The translations under genes and the position numbers were made by a program. The notes beneath the pieces are model-generated. The model worked only from the letters and a program-made list of their open reading frames with translations, had not been told where the DNA came from and made no database searches. A stretch of DNA of 64,000 nucleotides from Erythroxylum novogranatense (Eukaryota; Streptophyta; Magnoliopsida; Malpighiales; Erythroxylaceae), in contig CM057228.1 in NCBI GenBank assembly GCA_029891385.1, positions 67,183,523 to 67,247,522 on the forward strand, in the 5' to 3' direction. Shown here one piece after another: positions 60,736-64,000 of this stretch (its first letter is position 1; every line of letters starts with the position of its first letter).

Positions 60736-61096
60736 TTAGGGCACTCTTCTTAAGTGGAGAACATGGTTGAATCCTCTCTCCCAACTTGGATCCCCCCTAT
60801 TTTTTGACTTGTTAACCCTTTCCTGCCTCTAACCTTCTTTCTATTTTTATCAACTACCTTTTAACCTTACAAATGTCCTCCATTTTCTGCACATGGACTT
60901 CACAACCAACAGCCCAACCTCTCATCCAGTTCTCGCCTCACCATTTCTTAAGACCCTAAACTTCCTACTAGTGGAGCTAGATTGCCCTCAACTTCCTAAC
61001 CTATAACTCTCTTTTTGGTTTTTAACCCCCAATATATGCTGGAAACGAGTTGTGGACAAAGAAATTCCCTAAAGTACATCTCCCTGAAGTCTATTA
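60736..61096 (+). mobile_element. LINE 5' region and first codons of ORF1, up to the solo LTR
   Basis: Pyrimidine-rich sequence leads into a short stretch (from about 61030) that joins in sense with the DUF4283 coding remnant after the solo LTR at 62997. No intact start codon could be fixed. Confidence 0.45.
61092..61096. other. Target site duplication TATTA (left) of the solo copia LTR
   Basis: TATTA precedes the LTR and is repeated exactly at 62997-63001. Confidence 0.9.
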
Positions 61097-62996
61097 TGTA
61101 GGAAAATCCCGGTGTGAGCATCACATGCCCACGGTGCGGAAAACAAAATTTTTTTGTTCCGGGACCTTTCCGAAAGCCAGGATCCATGTGTATATATATA
61201 ACAAACTCAAACCGAACGACCAAAGGAGACCGTCTCTAACGGTATCCACGCAGAGATCGGAGAACCTAACCGGGACAAACCCTTTGACCCGGGAATAACT
61301 AGAACAAATTAAAGACTGCTAGATCTTACCTTTGTTCTATGGAGAGCTTGAAATCACGATGGAGAAGGAAGCTTGAAGAAACTTGAAGGTGTGATGGTCG
61401 ATTGTGAGAAGAGATGAAAGATGAGAGGAAAAACTTTTTCTTCCTTCAATTTCTAAACCCACGATGATCGTTTATCAAGAGATCAAGAAACTCTTTCTTT
61501 TTCTCTTGAAAAATTCATAAGCATCGATCATCATCTTCCTCTCTTCTTTCACCAACGAGCATCTCCTTCTACTTTACTTCTTTTTGTCTTTTAGCCATTT
61601 AATTCACCTAATGACTAAGCATGATGACTAAACACATAAGAAGAAGCTTCCTTTGCTTCTTCCTTCTCCCACGTTTTCAACATATATATATATATATTAA
61701 TTATTTAATTAATTAATCATATATATATATGTATATATATTACTGAAGTGGTCCAGTCACACTGGGGTCGGTCCTACCGGGTCTCGGTATGAGAAAAACC
61801 TCCGGAAACCTTTTCCAGCAATATCGATGTCGCGATCTCATTGGGACATATCTTGATCTCATCGGGATCTATTTAATCCGATTGCTCTCCATATATTGGA
61901 ACTCTGTCCAAAACTATTTTACGAATTCTCCGAGACACTCTTATGCGTGTGACCTATTAGGTTCCCGATTATGTTGGCCACTTAGATTAACACTTAATCT
62001 AAGCAAGTCATGAGCGGTATCTAGCAACACATCATGACCCCCAATTGACCGGAAAGTAATTGGTTTGATGAATGAATATATATTCATCATGGACCATATC
62101 ACGAACCCTTCCATAGACAATTACCGTGCAATTCGTCCTTTCACCATGCTATACCCCACTTGGTTATGAGTATGGGCAATGTGTCAACTCTCACTAGACT
62201 GACTACGTCAAATCTAGTCCAAGTGATTTCAGTTCTTATCCTGGGACTCATTACTTTATATGTCACTGAAGACACTCTTCACGACATACATACTCCGGCC
62301 AGAGATTTCTCAGTAATGTCCCTGACAAGAGGCCATGGGTATCATCTTCTGCTATCACAGAAGTGGTGAATCCTCTATTGGCTACTCAATTACCTTCGAA
62401 TACCTCAAACTGTACCCAAGCACCACCCTATGAGCGACCTCTGTAAGGCAACAAGGAATGGAGTCAAAGCACAGAATCAGTATCCAAGATATCCTTGAGC
62501 ACCTTAAGTCTAAGGATACTTGCACCATTGCTATGATGAGATTATCACTGACATTAGAATAGGACATCCATGTGATGATCTCATGGCAGGTCATCCAATG
62601 TACTTACTACCTCTAGTAAGCATCCACATCTCAACCCGAAATATCTCATATTTACAGTTTCTGAGATCCACTGCTTGATCAAATCAAGGAGCTTGAGATG
62701 TGCTAGTCTTTCCGGATTATCGATGTCCAGTCTCAGTAATCCTATGACTAGGGATAATTTAGATAATGACATAATTGCACATGATAGGAATCTCAGTAGT
62801 GTGATCACATCATAATTTCCTTCATGCTATGTCATATATCATGGACTTCATTAATTTGATTACAGATCTATATCAGTTCATAAATAATGAACAACAAATT
62901 AATGAAATATGCCTTTCTTTATTTATTTATAAAGACTGTACACAAATTTGTACAAAATGCGCTAAAGGCGATTGCCTTTAGGGCACTAATCTAACA
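61097..62996 (-). repeat. Solo copia LTR, 1900 bp
   Basis: It starts TGTAGGAAAATCC and ends CTAATCTAACA, and it follows LTRs A-C closely except for a diverged section at 61340-61740 with a TA-rich microsatellite. A perfect TATTA duplication on both sides, and the lack of internal sequence, show that an element inserted here and then lost its interior by LTR-LTR recombination. The same family forms the three-LTR array at 31505-48954. Confidence 0.93.
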
Positions 62997-63500
62997 TATT
63001 AATGGTCAACTCATTATAGACCCTGATGAGGAAATCTTGAATAATGGAGCCAAGACTTGGACGTCCACTCTAGTAGGCTTCTTCTTCAGGAATAGTCTAA
63101 GATTTCCTATCATTAGAAGTTGTGCAATGAGATGTAAGAAGCCAAACGATCGTAAGGAGGTTCTGCTCTCTAAAGACAATATGCTACTCTTCAAGTACAA
63201 TTTTAACGGCGAGATAAAGAATATTCTAAGTTTAGATCCATGGCACGTGCAGAATAGTCCTATATTTCTCCAACTTTGAAGGCCCAAAATATGCTTCGAG
63301 AACCTTAATTTTATCAACATACCCATATGTATCAACCTACATGGCGTTCCCCTAGAATATTGGCCAACGATAGGCCTCGGTATGTTATTTAGCTTTGTTG
63401 TAAAACCAATCTACATGGATGCTAACATGGCACTTCGACGTAAAATTGGATTTGAAAGAGTTTACGTTAGTGTGGAGGTGAGGCAATAGCTTCCCCAAAC
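62997..63500 (+). pseudogene. LINE ORF1 remnant with DUF4283 domain
   Basis: Plus-strand coding similarity to the DUF4283 domain found at the N-terminus of plant L1 LINE ORF1 proteins. The order is TSTLVGFFFRNSLRFPIIRS, CAMRC, MLLFKYNFNGEIKNIL, DPWHVQNSPIFLQL, then in the next frame INLHGVPLEYWPTIGL and a degraded end. A stop follows FLQL at 63277-63279, and at least one more stop follows. The function in LINEs is thought to be RNA binding. The copy is dead and was also split by the solo LTR. Confidence 0.8.
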
Positions 63501-64000
63501 TATCCCAATTATAAGATTGGGAGAGAATGATAATCTTCATAAAGATGTTATTAAAGTGGTGTACCAATGAAGACTTGCCTTGAAAGACGAAGGCAAACAA
63601 TGGAAGCTGACAAGGAGGACTTTTAGTAACGGGGTCGAAGAACTCTTGGTCATGGATAGGTGCAAAGATAAAATGGATGATCCTTGATAATTCAATTCCC
63701 ATATAAAATGTTCCACTAAAAAGGAAGGAGTTTGCCCCCAGATTAAGCCAACTTAAGGAGATTTCTGTAAATTGCTTTGAATGGGAGACCCATGATATTT
63801 GCGCTTTAGAGTGTGTATTTAGGTATTTTCTTCAGTGATAATCATATGTTTAAGACTTATATTTATGTCTTTGTTAGTGTTATTGTGTGTTTTGTTTGAT
63901 TATTATTGATTACGGTACGAATTTGATGTTAATGCATGTTTTAAAGGATGTTTAATGTGTTTTGATGATGAGTTGAGACAAAAATAAAAGTTAAAGAAAA
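63501..64000. other. Remainder of LINE interior or flank, unassigned
   Basis: No domain is recognised, and AT content rises toward the edge. It may be the linker between LINE ORF1 and ORF2. Confidence 0.3.

Overview
The window is eukaryotic plant DNA, most likely from an angiosperm with a repeat-rich genome. It holds one intron-containing host gene (a class I plant formin) in roughly 50 kb of nested transposable elements. These include Ty3/gypsy and Ty1/copia LTR retrotransposons primed by initiator-Met tRNA, L1-type LINEs with a DUF4283 ORF1 domain, and PIF/Harbinger-type DNA elements. No rRNA or tRNA gene, CRISPR array, bacterial operon or plasmid feature was seen. The species cannot be named from the sequence alone.

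Left part (1-8509): the 3' end of a plus-strand gypsy element with a complete 2.9-kb 3' LTR (483 to about 3390). It abuts the gag gene of a minus-strand gypsy element whose 5' LTR is 4504-7436. A diverged LTR fragment follows (7437-8509).

Nested block (8564-27687): at least four layers. An old copia-type LTR (8564-8994 plus 26503-27687) was split by a Harbinger-like element (8995-26502, TSD TAA). Inside that lies LTR-like DNA (10676-26242), which was itself split by a full-length gypsy element (13829-24580, perfect TSD TGTAG). A decayed HARBI1-like transposase (27691-28392, minus) sits at the right edge.

Central block (31505-48954): a copia element in tandem form, LTR-internal-LTR-internal-LTR on the minus strand. 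The two internal regions share the middle LTR. One perfect 5-bp TSD (ATACT) flanks the whole 17.4-kb structure, so this was one insertion later amplified by recombination. A related solo LTR (61097-62996, TSD TATTA) lies to the right, inside a LINE ORF1.

Right part: a LINE reverse transcriptase remnant (about 49315-52780) interrupted by a repeat (about 50046-51600). Next is the formin gene (coding exons 54251-57934, predicted 760 residues: signal peptide, transmembrane helix, FH1 proline-rich region, FH2 domain). Then comes a second copy of the Harbinger-like element (59108-60735), inserted in the 5' part of the DUF4283 LINE.

Two patterns cut across element families. First, where two copies of an element can be compared, many differences fall at CAG or CTG, which read as CG in one copy. 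This suggests CHG-methylation-linked sequencing error or CHG-directed mutation, and it affects how the broken retrotransposon genes should be read; the formin exons are free of it. Second, several unrelated retrotransposon families each carry an array of short self-complementary motifs in the LTR or leader. No classical new gene system was found; these two patterns and the three-LTR copia array are the most notable observations.
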